This document shows positions 35,184-46,890 of a stretch of DNA of 64,000 bases, piece after piece. Source of the DNA: Rosellinia necatrix (taxonomy: Eukaryota > Ascomycota > Sordariomycetes > Xylariales > Xylariaceae); contig JAGYVD010000009.1 in the NCBI GenBank assembly GCA_021209875.1, positions 1,674,001-1,738,000 of the forward strand, written 5' to 3'. The first letter of the stretch is position 1; each line of letters begins with the position of its first letter. Both the position numbers and the translations under genes were made by a program. A model generated the notes under the pieces. The model was not told where the DNA came from. It saw only the letters and a program-made list of their open reading frames with translations, and did not search any database.

Positions 35184-37731
35184 AGCAATCAATACCTGAT
35201 GAGCAGGGGGCGTATTAGCGATATCAGCGAGGCCGAAAGCTCTGCCCGAATTCCTGGATTGTCGGTTCGAATGATGATACGTCGGTCCCCGTATAAACAG
35301 GTGACTCTGGGTAGTAGTGTAGGTAGAACTATAAGTGCCTACCTGCCTATGCCTAGGTGCACAAGCACTTTAGGTATCTGAATATCTGGATAGATACCTA
35401 TGTCTCCACCCCTAGGCCCTCTGGTGAATATTACTTTATCGAGTAATATTACTTTATCAAGTATTATTACCAGAATGACTTAGCACAATCGTCAATCGTT
35501 AACTATCTGGACTAGGTAGGTAGTCAGTCTCCTTGCCTCGCTGGGTTGTCGCCCCCCGGGTATATACGTCCGGATTGCCTCCCGGGGTTTCAAGCATCAA
35601 CAGGAAGTACGTACTTTTCTAGGTAGTAGGTACCTACCTACCTGATCACCTACCTAATCGTAAGTAGATAGGTATAGGTATATATTCCGGGGTAAACGGG
35701 AATCTACCATAGGGAAAACGTTTTCCCCAAGTTCGAGCGTTGGTCATCTTGTTTGTCATCGACGACTTGACTCAACCGTGGCTTGCTTCGGGTATCGGGT
35801 ATATTGACTCTCTGATAAAAAAGAGATTGTATATGAACATGGACCCGGCAAGGCCATGTGTTAGTTCTTGGGCCTATATTTGTCAAGTCCATACAGCCAC
35901 CTCACCTCTGAAGGCCTCCGGTATATCACGAAGCACCTGACGATTTCTTTTCCCATTAAACATGTCAATTCCACCACTCTCCAATCGGCCTCTGCGTCAC
36001 TGTCTTTTCGGATTGGGACTGAGTGTGCAACACATCAACCATGGCTCCAGACGCAAGCCATACCTAGTCGAAGGCGCAAGGTGTCAGCAGGGCCTCGAGG
36101 TCTGAACCGAGCAGCCCTTCTTCAACCATTTGCGGCAACCTAGAGGGTTTCCATGTCGTACCGGCGATTATCATCTAACTACCTAGTAAGCGTCATACAA
36201 CAATGTTGCACAACATCTATTCCCTGGGTAAATCGGAGTCCTTCACCCAGCAGGATCTAACTGGGAGCAGGTACCAAGCATTCCGAAGGCTCACTACCCT
36301 TTAAAGGCCTGCTACCTAAGGAGAAACTGTATAGATTCCGTTGCAGCCCTACAGCGTTGAAAGTCGATATCGGCATAGCCCATGACATAAAAAACGAGAG
36401 CAGGTTGGTCTTGTTTTCCTGCTCGCGATGCGAACAATACCCCCGTTTAAAAGCCTCGTCAATGAAGCGCCGGCCCATATTCGCGAGTCCCATGTCACCA
36501 CGCCATTCGCACCTCGTGCACTCGGATTTAAGTCTATATCATTGCTGTTAGCAGATTCGCCGCACATCCATATCGTTGCCGCCAAATATCCACTAGTCGG
36601 TCTTGGATGCGGCGTGCCTACTCTCAGCGACGTCTGAGGTGCGACATAAACTGCTGTAGACGGCCAAAGTCCCTTCAGAAGGGTTTTCTTGTTTTCCGTG
36701 GTATGGCGATACTATACGACCTTGTTCTGCGATATACACCCCTGGGCCGTTCCTCTGCATCTTCGGTTCCCCTATTCCATCCATTCGCTTCCGCCGCTTC
36801 GCAAATATTCAAGAAGAAAAGCCGACTCAAAATACCAACGCCTCGGATTGGCCGCAGCTAACACTTATGCTGCCTCCCACTTATGTACCAATGCCCAGAT
36901 TTAAAGGGCCGCAGCCACAAATTGGAGTCCCCGAAAAAGTCTCATGCGACTCACTAGTCGATCATACGTTCCGATAAGCCATGCCCATGGTTGCGGCGAA
37001 GCGAGTATTTAGCTAAAAGGGTTGCATCAAGGCCAGACCAGCCAATAATGGCATTGCCACTCGCTTCTTCCTTGGAAGGGTCGACTATTGGGCATGGCAT
37101 TATATCGCCGCTCAAGGGGAGGAAAAAAGTTCGTCATGGGAATTAAATATAGAGATCTTAGCAGGTGACCGTCGGAAATTGGTGGCTGTGTGCTATCTTG
37201 TCCTCGTGCAGTAGGGTGATACTCGAACGTGAAATCCAACGATGGGCTTTTTTTCAAGCTTGAGGATATGCAGGGGCTTCCCGTAGATATTACGGTATCA
37301 CGCACCATGCCATCTCGTGTGGTGTCCAGTTGGGAGTCACAGGGACATTTAATTACTTGCGTCAAGTATATCTTCCGTGTGCTTCGTCACAGGCAAGTGG
37401 CTACGGATGGTATTGCAAGTTAACAAAGGCAAATCCATTTTCTGATGCGCTACACTTATCGTTTCCCTTGGGGAGGGAGGCCCCTCCTATCTAAATAACG
37501 CCCGCGTTCATATTCGTTCTCAGACCCTCTGTTGCTATCCAAATTCAGGAATAAGATAAGGTACAAGGCGAGGTCCGTGGCAGGCACATGGCCCTGACTA
37601 CAAGAAGGAATCCATGAGAGAGGAAATGTGCACGGCCATCTGAAATCGGACATCTCGATGCGTTCCCTGCATTCTCCGCCACATCGTTCTCATCGCCGTC
37701 GTATATCCATACGAAACGTCGATTATCGGTA
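35184..37731. other. intergenic region with TACCTAGG repeats
   Basis: About 2.5 kb without a supported gene. 35300-35680 contains scattered TACCTACC/CCTAGGTA units and short direct repeats of ATATTACTTTATC near 35428-35462. Other short frames (e.g. 36257-36585 minus) show no family signal. Confidence 0.5.
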
Positions 37732-38561
37732 CTAGCTAGGTGGTTGACGAAGAAATTCTGTCGACCAGGGGTCCTCCTGATGCATACATACCCCGACGTA
37801 CTGCGACCTGTACACGGGGGCGTTGCCGTCACCAGAGTTGCTGCTGTCATGTCTTTCGACGTCGATAGGGTGGTCTGCGGAGGGGGACGCAATGGCCCAG
37901 TCTGGGTGCTCCAGACTGGAAGACCTAGGTTATCGCTATTAGCTCACGTGCTCTTGCGCCTCTAACTGGCAACGTACCCAGTTGATCCCGGGTAGGCACG
38001 CGTGGATGACGGCCGAGATCCTTGGTTTAGGCGGTGGTCCAGCTGCGTTGCAATATTATCTCGGAGTTCCCAAGTCAACTCGTAGTGAGTCTGATATCCT
38101 AATGGAATCTGCCCAGTTTGGACATAAGCGGATTCGGGAAGGGTTTGAACGTCAACTACCGACGAGAGAGTTGAGGGTTGGCTACGACCATGGGCATCAG
38201 GCTGATAAGTTACAGGCACCTCTAGCCGTACGCTACGAGTTCAAGAGCTTATTAATACAACATGGCCGTTACCATAAAGCGCGGCAGAGACTCACGGCTG
38301 AAAGTAGCTGTACTGAGAAATGCTATCGTGATGCATCGTCGTTAAGTTTCCTGGAGCAGAACCATCGGGGTAGTGGACGGCAGCCCGCCGCTCTGACAGT
38401 TGATCGGTACCGGCAGCCTGGCTGCGTGGTCGCCCGTCCCCGTCACTAGAAGGCAAGCCTTCGTGTTCATCTGTGTGCCCGCGATGGTGGCGCGGACGCC
38501 GCTTCTGCGCCGCGCGAGCTCGGGACTGTCGAGAACGATGGGATGAGGCGCAAGGTGCCAT
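37732..38561 (-). CDS. three-exon gene of unknown family
   Basis: Minus-strand exons 38561-38296, 38232-37978 and 37924-37732 join in frame to give 237 residues. Both introns are 53-63 nt with canonical ends (GTGAGT...GTAG; GTACGT...CTAG), a CTAAT branch site in the second, and matching phases; that combination is unlikely by chance. The protein starts MAPCASSHRSRQSRARAA, has a basic His/Arg-rich first 40 residues, then a Ser/Gln/Tyr-rich disordered body and ends STEFLRQPPS. No domain, signal peptide or membrane segment seen. It may be lineage-specific. An alternative 3' splice after a GTATGT would change the last 15 residues. Confidence 0.55.
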
Positions 38562-41500
38562 TTTAGGGCGTGGGGCTAGAGCTGTCGACAAGTGATGGGT
38601 GATACTATCAGCAAGGGCCGCTGTTGCCGTAATCCTCGTGGTTGTCGAACCGTTTAGTTTGCGGGAGCTGATGAGAAGCGAAGAAAGAATAGGGGATGCC
38701 TGGCCGCTCGATGTGGGACAGACAAGGTACCAACATGCGGGTTATTTTTTTTTGCACTTCTCTAACCGCCGGGGTGTTTACTATAAGTAGCACTCGACCG
38801 GCCAAGTGACCGACTTACACTATTCATCCTTCTATCGATGCGAAGTCCTAGGGTGGAGATGGTCTATTAAAATACTAGGCACAGTCTCCGGGTCCAAACC
38901 CTGCACACTCTTCCTCTGGCCTTATTCCAGCACTGATACATATAGACAACCACATGCGCTCCATCATACTCTCAAGTGTGAGCTCGTTAGTTGGAAGTAT
39001 AGTGGCCCGCCACTGGGGGACCCACCTCCTTTCTGCCTCGTTATGTCGCGGACTACACCGTTATGGAAAGCTGTTATAGAGTCAGGCTGCTGAAACTAGG
39101 CGACCACGGCACACCATCCTGCCTGGCGGCGTCTTCCTGGAGTCCCCGCTTTATGCTTGGGGGAGTCGACAGCGGACGATCCAGGGGTTTCGTATGGGAG
39201 GTCCCTCCCTCTCCTGCGTTTGTCGACATATATGGGCGAAGGACAGTATACTGGATATCGTGTTAAAGGTCGGATCCCGGCCAATGACTTCGATGTGATC
39301 CCAGCGGAAGAAAGTCACGAGATGGTATAGTCGTGCCTAAAGAAGATAAAGAGAGGAGAATGAACACCGATGATTCTACGCGATTGGCTAGATTCCAACG
39401 CTATAAAGCGAAAGACGAGAGAAAACTAGCGTATTATAGTAATCGCGAACGAAGACGAAAATCATATGAAAGGAAGCTGGGTCGGGGTCGAAGCGGAGGT
39501 GGGATCAGAAACCCAGGATAAGGGAAGAAAAAAATGGCAGAGGAGGCTTCAAATCCAAAGCCGCCGGGGTAGTTGGGTAGTGGTCGGTTTAAAAGAACCT
39601 CCAGGAGCAAGGCACCACGACCACACCTAGCGTTTAGAGGACAGCATACCCACTGGGTTGGCCCTGGCTATTTACTGCTGCAATGCAGCCCATGTGTCTA
39701 CGACGGTTCGATCCGTGCAGCCTTGATCTCCAACGCAGATGAACGCAACATTGCATTTCTCGATGAGGCGAAGGACGGCTCGGGGACAGCATGGCGGCCT
39801 TTGAATCACCAATCCGCACAAGCACATGGGGACTGGTAAAGGGAGAGAAGTAGTCACCGCCGGCCACGAAATTCGGTGCCGTGTCCACCGCCTGCATTCT
39901 CGGGTACGTGTGGCGCTATAGAACTCAGAGGGGTGCGACGTTTAGTGGCTAGGATCTCAAGCGAACCTATCTGCTGCTGCTACGCAAGTGACGCTGGGGC
40001 AGGATATATGATCCTAGCATCCGAGTGACCGATCGTCCGCGTACCGACAATTTACCGTTCCCAAAGCCGACGAAGCAAGGAGAAGAGATGGAAAACAAAT
40101 GGCATCCCCCGCCTTCTCCTACGTGGAGGCGCCAATGAACGCACGCCGACTAGTTTGTCGCATGCAGAACCATGCATAAACTACATTATTCGGTGAGAGT
40201 TAAGCCTCCGGGTAGCTCGCCTTCTACCGCCCCAGCATGTTCAGTAGTAGGTGCAGATGGCATTTGAGTACCCAGAGACCAACAGACCAAAATAGCCAGT
40301 CTCCCTACCCATCCGCGGCATAGCCAGACCCATCAGTGCCTGGTCGTAACGGTCTCACCTCGGTCGACCCTAGGGGGGGCCTTCCTAGCGATGGTGAGGC
40401 TACGCAGTGAACTAGACGTGTAACTTTCATCTGGCAACATTTTTTACATGTCGGGCTCGCCAAAGCTGCCACGCCATGGCGGCCTAAGGCTTACTGTGCT
40501 TATTTGTGAGAGGAACCAAATTGGAAGCAGTGGCGAGACGAGCGATGAACTGTTATTCTCCATGTGTATGGCTGTCCAGTTAGCCCAATTCCCAGCACGG
40601 TCACTTATTCATGTATGCTATGTATGCGGTAGCGCTTGACATGAACAGGCGAGTGTAGGCGTTCGAGGTGGGCTACTTGCTACTTGGCGCTCGTTCGTCT
40701 ATCGCGCATGATAGCCTGATCACACTACCTAACAATTTGCCCATTTTATCTGCTTTGCTTTTCCTTAATTGCATATGCAGAGTGGCGCGATCGCCTCCAA
40801 CCAGGCTCCCTTAGGCAACGCCACCATATGCATGAGCAGATCGTCTCAGGCGGTATCTGCCAGAAACAGCCGGCCGCCGGGAAGGGAGAGCCAAACCCCC
40901 ATCGCAGCTTGGATGAAGGTACAGCGCTTGCTCCTCTCGCAAACTGTGGCTGTTGCTCTCCAAAGAGGGGATGGCAAGCTATGGCACGTACGTATGCAAC
41001 CTTCGCGCCAGCACCGTCGTCCACAAGCAGGCGGATGGCCGATCCACACACCACATGCGAGATCAATAGGCAACTCCCTGATTCAGCTTGATCTATAGTT
41101 GCGAATCACGCCGCCTACCGCATAGCTTGCAGGGAAATGATCATTTTTTTCATGCATTCTGGCCCACTGGCCGCACTTGGCGTCCTCTCGTCTCTCGTCG
41201 TGGGACATCCGGGGAGGAGGGAGATCTGAACGGGGAGGGAGTTGGAGGGGGGCAAAGATGGGCTGCGGAGGGCCGGCTCCAAACCACATCCCGACCGCTC
41301 CGTAGCTCCGCCGACGCAGAGCTAAGTACAGAAGTAGTAGCTCTGGGTTTTAGCGTGGCATGGCACTAGCGGCCCGACGACTACGACAACGACAACAGCA
41401 GACGACAGCGATGAGTGGTGGCCGCCTTATCAGGCCGACCTTACGCAACACTCGCTGGTGCCCTTTATACTCTATCCCCCTACACGGCTGGGAGTGGATC

Positions 41501-41999
41501 TCATAGCTTACGTTCGACATTGCGGCTGGGCCGTCAGATAGGGAGGGGGAGGGGTTGCAGCCGTGTGAGACGGAAAACTACCAAGTAGATACGGGACGCT
41601 TGACTTGTGTTACTACTCTCCAGCCTCCGACGCGATGGCAAATATAGAGACTGCGAACAGAGGGCTTAAATATCCAACTACCTTTCGCCGGTAAGTAATT
41701 GCTCCCACTACCGCGCCCGCACACATTTGGACTTGGGCTACCCTATTCAGTTATCATGCTGTGCTGCGTGTGAAGCGAAGCACCGCTTGCCACATACCCA
41801 GACTCAGGGCCGTGCCAGAGTTGCGGGGGGAAGGTCGTGTCCGCAAGTAGACAGAGATGCGGCTCAGAGGTCGGTTGGTCAATCGTTGAGGCGAGAATTG
41901 CCGATGTGGGTATTGTTTACATATTCATAACAGACGTCAATATACCTCCCCCTGCCTATAAGTACACTACACAACATACCACAACATACACAGCAACAT
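38562..41999. other. gene-poor spacer
   Basis: About 3.4 kb with no supported gene. A short frame at 39333-39521 (+) encodes a basic Arg/Lys-rich peptide, and frames at 40746-41098 overlap on both strands without family signals. GC content is moderate. Confidence 0.45.
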
Positions 42000-43565
42000 C
42001 GTCTAAAGACTGTTGTGTAACCCTGCTCGACATGGGGGAGGCGCATGTGCTTAATTAATTAAAAGCAAGATTTGTTGGCAATTCGACACGACACCACGCG
42101 GGACCGCCTTAGTTTCCTTATCGGCGCCCTAGCAGTTGATGGGTTACATTTGGGGCGGAATTAGTCCCCGGCTATTGTCTTATGTAAGGGTGGTGAATCT
42201 CATGTTACTGGCCCGGAATCTCATCCGTGGACCCTTCGATTATGTAACCTTACAGTCGGCGACTTTTATGTTGAGCATAATTTATCATCGCGATCTATTA
42301 TTGTATGCCTACGCAAGTTTCTGTTAGTTAGGTTGTCAAAACCTTGCTTCTCTCCGGATTAACGCCTTTTTTTTGTCGGGGGTGTATATTGCAACCCTAC
42401 TTAAACCTCTCTTGGGTAGTTAGTTGTATCACTGCAATTGGTTTATATATAGACTTTCAATCCCTCCTTTAAATCCCAACGAAGATCAGGAATCAACTAA
42501 TCGCCTTATTAAGTCACGATTAGCTCACATATCCAACTAAAACGGATCTTCTATCCCCTCTGCGAACCCCCCCTCCCACGACCCTTTCTTTACACATGTA
42601 TTCTCCTGTCGCTGTACAAAAGTGTCGCCTGTATCCCCAATTCAGAATTGGCACTACGCTCATCCTAATACCAAGTTAACAAGCGCACTTCCTCCGACAG
42701 ATACCATTGTTTCACGTTGCTGCGTTTGAAATAATATACTCGCCGTTATGTTCTACTCAACCCTATCCCACGACCTGTATATACAGCTTTAGATCTTGCT
42801 CCCTACCCGCTTCAAGAACAGATCCTCAGTGTTCAATAGTTGATTAAGAAAAGAAGTTAACACGTTATAAAAATTTCAGGTCAGCTAAGATGCTTATCTC
42901 GATTATGGTCAAGGGGAAACGGCGACGTCAGAACACAGCCGAATGAAGTGAAGCATACCGCGGCGGTGATGAGTACGCATACCACAATAATTACATTGAA
43001 TAATTTATATGATATAAAAATACAATTCGCCTAGAGTCATGACATTAACATCGCCATGTCTTCTAGCGCCGGAAAGAATAGGCTTGCTTCCGGTGTTGAA
43101 GGTAATAGGGGTTAGAAGTGCTCCTCTATGATAACATTGCGGGTACTATCAAAATACTGGCTGCCGGTAGTTCTAAGAAGAATTGGCCAATTTTCTTGTA
43201 TTAGGGGAAGGGTCTTCTATGCATCCCTTTCTTTGGTCGCTAGCTATTTGGTCTATATATGGTGTCCGATCCGGAGCCGAGGACTCGGCTTTAACGCGAA
43301 TACCTATAAATAAGTAATTTATGTGGCGTAGTCACAGCCCCCAACAGACTCGCAATCCAATACATGATACCGCCACACCAAAAGCGCTCTTGTCACTATG
43401 ATTCGTACGTTAATACCGCCTCTAAATGATATATACTTATATCAATTGGTGGCTGTAGGCTAGTTGATAGCGATATATATGCCCCCTTGCAATATCAGTG
43501 TATATCACAATGTCTTAGACCTCCAATATATCAATAACCGCGTCGTTTGCATATAGGCAATTGAT

Positions 43566-43782
43566 TGTCAGGTATATAAATCATGTGGCGAGGTGCTGGT
43601 TACCCTACGGTGTAGTTCAGTTCGCATATTGGCATGTATAAGGACCAAAGGCCTCTCATCTTAGCTAGTAAGCCCAGGAATTAATAAAATTAAGCCGTGC
43701 CCCCTATTCCAAGCCATCTACTTGCGACCCAGCTGCCACCCTTTTATAACCAGACCTTCCTCTAAATATTCACCATATAAAA
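43566..43782 (+). mobile_element. decayed solo LTR-like repeat, copy A
   Basis: 217 bp, alignable over its whole length to the copy at 62121-62339. It begins TGTCAGGT and ends CATATAAAA where the intact copy ends CATATGACA. The flanks are TTGAT (43561-43565) and TTAAT (43783-43787), a 5-bp target duplication with one G-to-A change. Confidence 0.75.
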
Positions 43783-44252
43783 TTAATATTCTTTTATCAT
43801 GGCATTTCATTGTTAGTATGATATATTACAATACTGGAAACTTAGAGACTCCTATGAGTGTGACACCAGGACCGCCTCTATTCATAGACCTTAGGGCTCT
43901 ATCTAACTCTCTCAAGTTTCAGTAATCGATTGATTTTTAAGGCATTAGTTATTCAGAGTACAATCTCGTCGACAGAGGGCAGTAGCGAAGTCATAATTAG
44001 GTAACCATAACGTAGTCCAAGAGCTCAATATCATCAATTACCCGGTCTTTTATGACATAGACATCTCTCTGTTCTTTTATACCTGAGCACACAGCCGGGT
44101 ACACACCGTAGGTAGTATATACTACGCTATTTAATTCATTCACTTGATCTGGTCACCCTGGGCTTTAAATAGATTATATGCCCAACCAGAACTAGTCTGC
44201 CTATACACCTTGCAACCCGACCCCATAACACCCTCAACGATACCCCGGCCAG

Positions 44253-44700
44253 TGTATTCCAAGTGACTAAAAGTGTCTCAGAGCGAAGCTAGTCACTAAA
44301 GGGTAGAATCTAGGTTTCATATAAGAAGTGGCATGTTATATGATGTATATCCAGAGTGAAGTTTAGTCACAAGAAGGTAGAAGCTGAGCCGCAGGTAGGT
44401 AGGTAGCTTAGGATAAAGTCAGGGCTTAATTCTATTAATTCTTAGGCCTGTTATGAAAGATGGGATGTCTTTAGTCCTTATATACACTAATATATCGCGA
44501 GAACTCTATTATAGGGTGGTAGGCGCTGCTATGTGTGCCTTTTACACCTGATATAGCAGTAGAGAGCTGGACCTCAATCGTGTGATTAATCAGCCATCTA
44601 TATCTAGGAGATGGCCTTAGCCCTCATATACAATAACATCCCGCTCAACACGCGCCGTAGGATAGCCAGTAACACGTTATGTGGCTTTATCCACCGGACA
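44253..44700 (-). mobile_element. older LTR-like copy split by a nested insertion
   Basis: The segments 44253-44333 and 44559-44700, joined, give about 223 bp matching the reverse complement of the 62.1-kb copy from end to end. The interruption is exactly the younger copy at 44334-44553 plus one target-site duplication. The outer ends (TGTAT...GGACA) are decayed and no outer target duplication is clear. Confidence 0.65.
44334..44553 (-). mobile_element. LTR-like copy nested inside another copy
   Basis: 220 bp matching the reverse complement of the intact copy at 62121-62339. Its ends read TGTTA...TGATA where the intact element has TGTCA...TGACA, both C-to-T changes at CpA. It is flanked by TGGCA (44329-44333) and TAGCA (44554-44558), a 5-bp duplication again differing by one TpG-to-TpA change. 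Confidence 0.75.
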
Positions 44701-46860
44701 CTAATCATAAACTTGGGGGGCACGTAAGTATTGTATTTCAGTCACATGTTTGCGTCAACTAAAATTTCCCAGAAATTGCCATTAATCTCTAGATATCGCT
44801 TCTCATCTTAAACGGTGATAATAATGGATTCCATGTCTAATTGTCTCGCGGGAGAAACACGAGAGTGATGAAGTCATGCCGTCCTAGTCAGGGTCGTCAC
44901 AATCATTCTCAGGTAACCTACTCCCGCCATAGTCAAGCATGTGAAAGGGAAAATATATGTGGTGGCAAACTACTCTCCGCGTTAATTGTCACGGCTGAGA
45001 TGTTTATTGCTACAGATACCAGGAATACTCCAGTGCAAGCAACTACCAAAAAGTCTGGGGTTACGAAGCAGAACTACAACATTACGCTACAACACCGCCG
45101 TTACCAGGGGCAGGAATAAGAGGTTATCAGGTCCAGACACGTAACAGCCTTTATCCACATTCAATAGATTATATTATATCATAGTAGCAGACGGGATGCT
45201 ATCCTCAGAGATACGTGTCGGCGACTTTAATTTATTCCATAATCAAGTTAGATCACATGGTTACGAGGGCTTGCTGGAGTTGAGTATCCCAAGCTCCACG
45301 TTACAGGCCCTAATTATAACTTATTAATCTTCAGGTAGCTTTCTAGCGTTACTTCCACGATAATAGAATAAAACCAGGCGCATGATGGTAACGGCTTCGA
45401 ACTGTATTGCCTCTATACTTATTGAGGCCAGCTAAGGAGGAGCTCACCAAACCGGTAAGGCTGACCAGTCTCCGGCGTCATTTTCCATCGAGCTAATAAG
45501 CAAAATGGATAGAGCGGAGATAGCTAACTTATTTATACGCATGCTGCAATCATTACCCCCTATTTAACTGTGCTCGGTTTTTATAGCTCAGCCAGGACCC
45601 TTAATACTGGATCATTTAATATCAAAGTACGATAGAACTGAACTGGTAATGGATTTATTAGATATTGAAGCAGTAGGTTGCATCAACGGCTAAAGGAAAC
45701 GGCATATCAGCCCCTGAAGGTTGCATGGCCAGGTTGGTCACACAATAGAAAATGTGGCTTGGCGTTGGTTTTGAGGCCAGTTTTGGCGATGGCCCCTACC
45801 TCATAACAGTGTTACTAAAGTCCCAAAAGAAAACGGATGGGAAAGATTCAAGGTAGATGCCGTACAATGGGCCGTTACCTCAAAGACGCACGTTTATGCT
45901 TTTGATTGCTATATAGATCCAAGGGCGCTTGGTAGTCATACAACCCATGATGGATTGCCCGTTTGTACTCAACATATGGTTGTGTCGGCGCGTTTTCTTT
46001 TGCTACGTTGATACTTATTCCACCCTGAAATTTTGAATCTGGGCTTTTTTAACTGATCAACTTAAAATCAGCCGTCCGACACAAAGGCTGCAGTACCCAT
46101 AGTATTTCTCCTAGAGAGGTAATCTAAGACAGAGCCCCCTGTCTATTATAAAGTTGTTCGAAAACAAGAGACGGAGGCGGAGAGCACCATTGAATCTCGA
46201 AAATCATAACAATTAATTAGAAGAGATGCATTTCTGACTGCTATTCATACAGCGGCTAGTTATATTGGGTTCTTATTAGATATGGGGAGCGAGAGATGGC
46301 TTATGATTCCTGTTAACGAAAGAAAATCCACTGATGTAAGAATAATAGTTCGAGCAAAGTTGAAGGGAGCCCATTTACACTTCCTCGAAAATTGAAGCCC
46401 TAAACAACACATCATTATTGCGTTGACCGTGCCTATCTAGTCATGGCGAATCGGGCTTGGCCTTTCTCTCACGGGGGCCACTTACCGGACGATAGTAGGC
46501 GATTACCAGCAATCTGATGACCGCATCATCATAGAATGGAATGCCCATAACCAGTAGAGAGATAAGGACGATAAGAATCCAACAAAATAGTTGTGGTATG
46601 ATTCTGTCGGGGCTTCTAGCTGGCTACGCTCGGAGCATACGCTTCATGAGTCGTAGTAGGATTTCCTTTCCGGTATGTGGTGTCAAGCATGCGTGATCTA
46701 TGTCATCTTAGTCCGCTGGCGTGGGACAGGGTAGCGGGTACCGCCCGCAGGTCGTAGGGCCGGGAGATGTAGCGCTGTTGTCTCATCTGGCTGAATGCCA
46801 AAGACGGACACTAGGATGAGAGGGGTAAGCATTGACCAGGAATGGTTTCGTGCCTGCGGG

Positions 46861-46890
46861 CGACCGTGTGCGACCGTGTGCGACCGTGTC
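46861..46890. repeat. 10-bp tandem repeat CGACCGTGTG
   Basis: Three perfect or near-perfect head-to-tail copies. Confidence 0.85.

Larger units (their letters stand above)
42000..46650. other. AT-rich island with decayed mobile DNA
   Basis: The longest frame is about 90 codons and none shows a domain. TA steps are frequent. Three copies of a roughly 220-bp LTR-like repeat lie inside (43566-43782, 44253-44700 interrupted, 44334-44553), with changes of the C-to-T/G-to-A type expected from repeat-induced point mutation. The rest is probably older, unrecognisable transposon sequence. Confidence 0.65.

Noticed and set aside
37982..38449. 155-codon plus-strand frame
   Set aside because: It is opposite the spliced three-exon minus-strand gene, which has better splice-site and phase support.
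39333..39521. Short basic frame rich in Arg/Lys/Tyr
   Set aside because: It begins at GTG (internal ATG at 39360), shows no recognisable motif and is too short to support without transcripts.
43566..44553. Inverted copies A and the nested copy as terminal inverted repeats of one 1-kb DNA transposon
   Set aside because: Each copy has its own 5-bp target duplication and full-length ends, so they are better read as independent insertions.
44841..45119. 92-codon plus-strand frame in the AT-rich island
   Set aside because: No domain, lies within decayed repeat-type DNA, and not extendable by plausible splicing.
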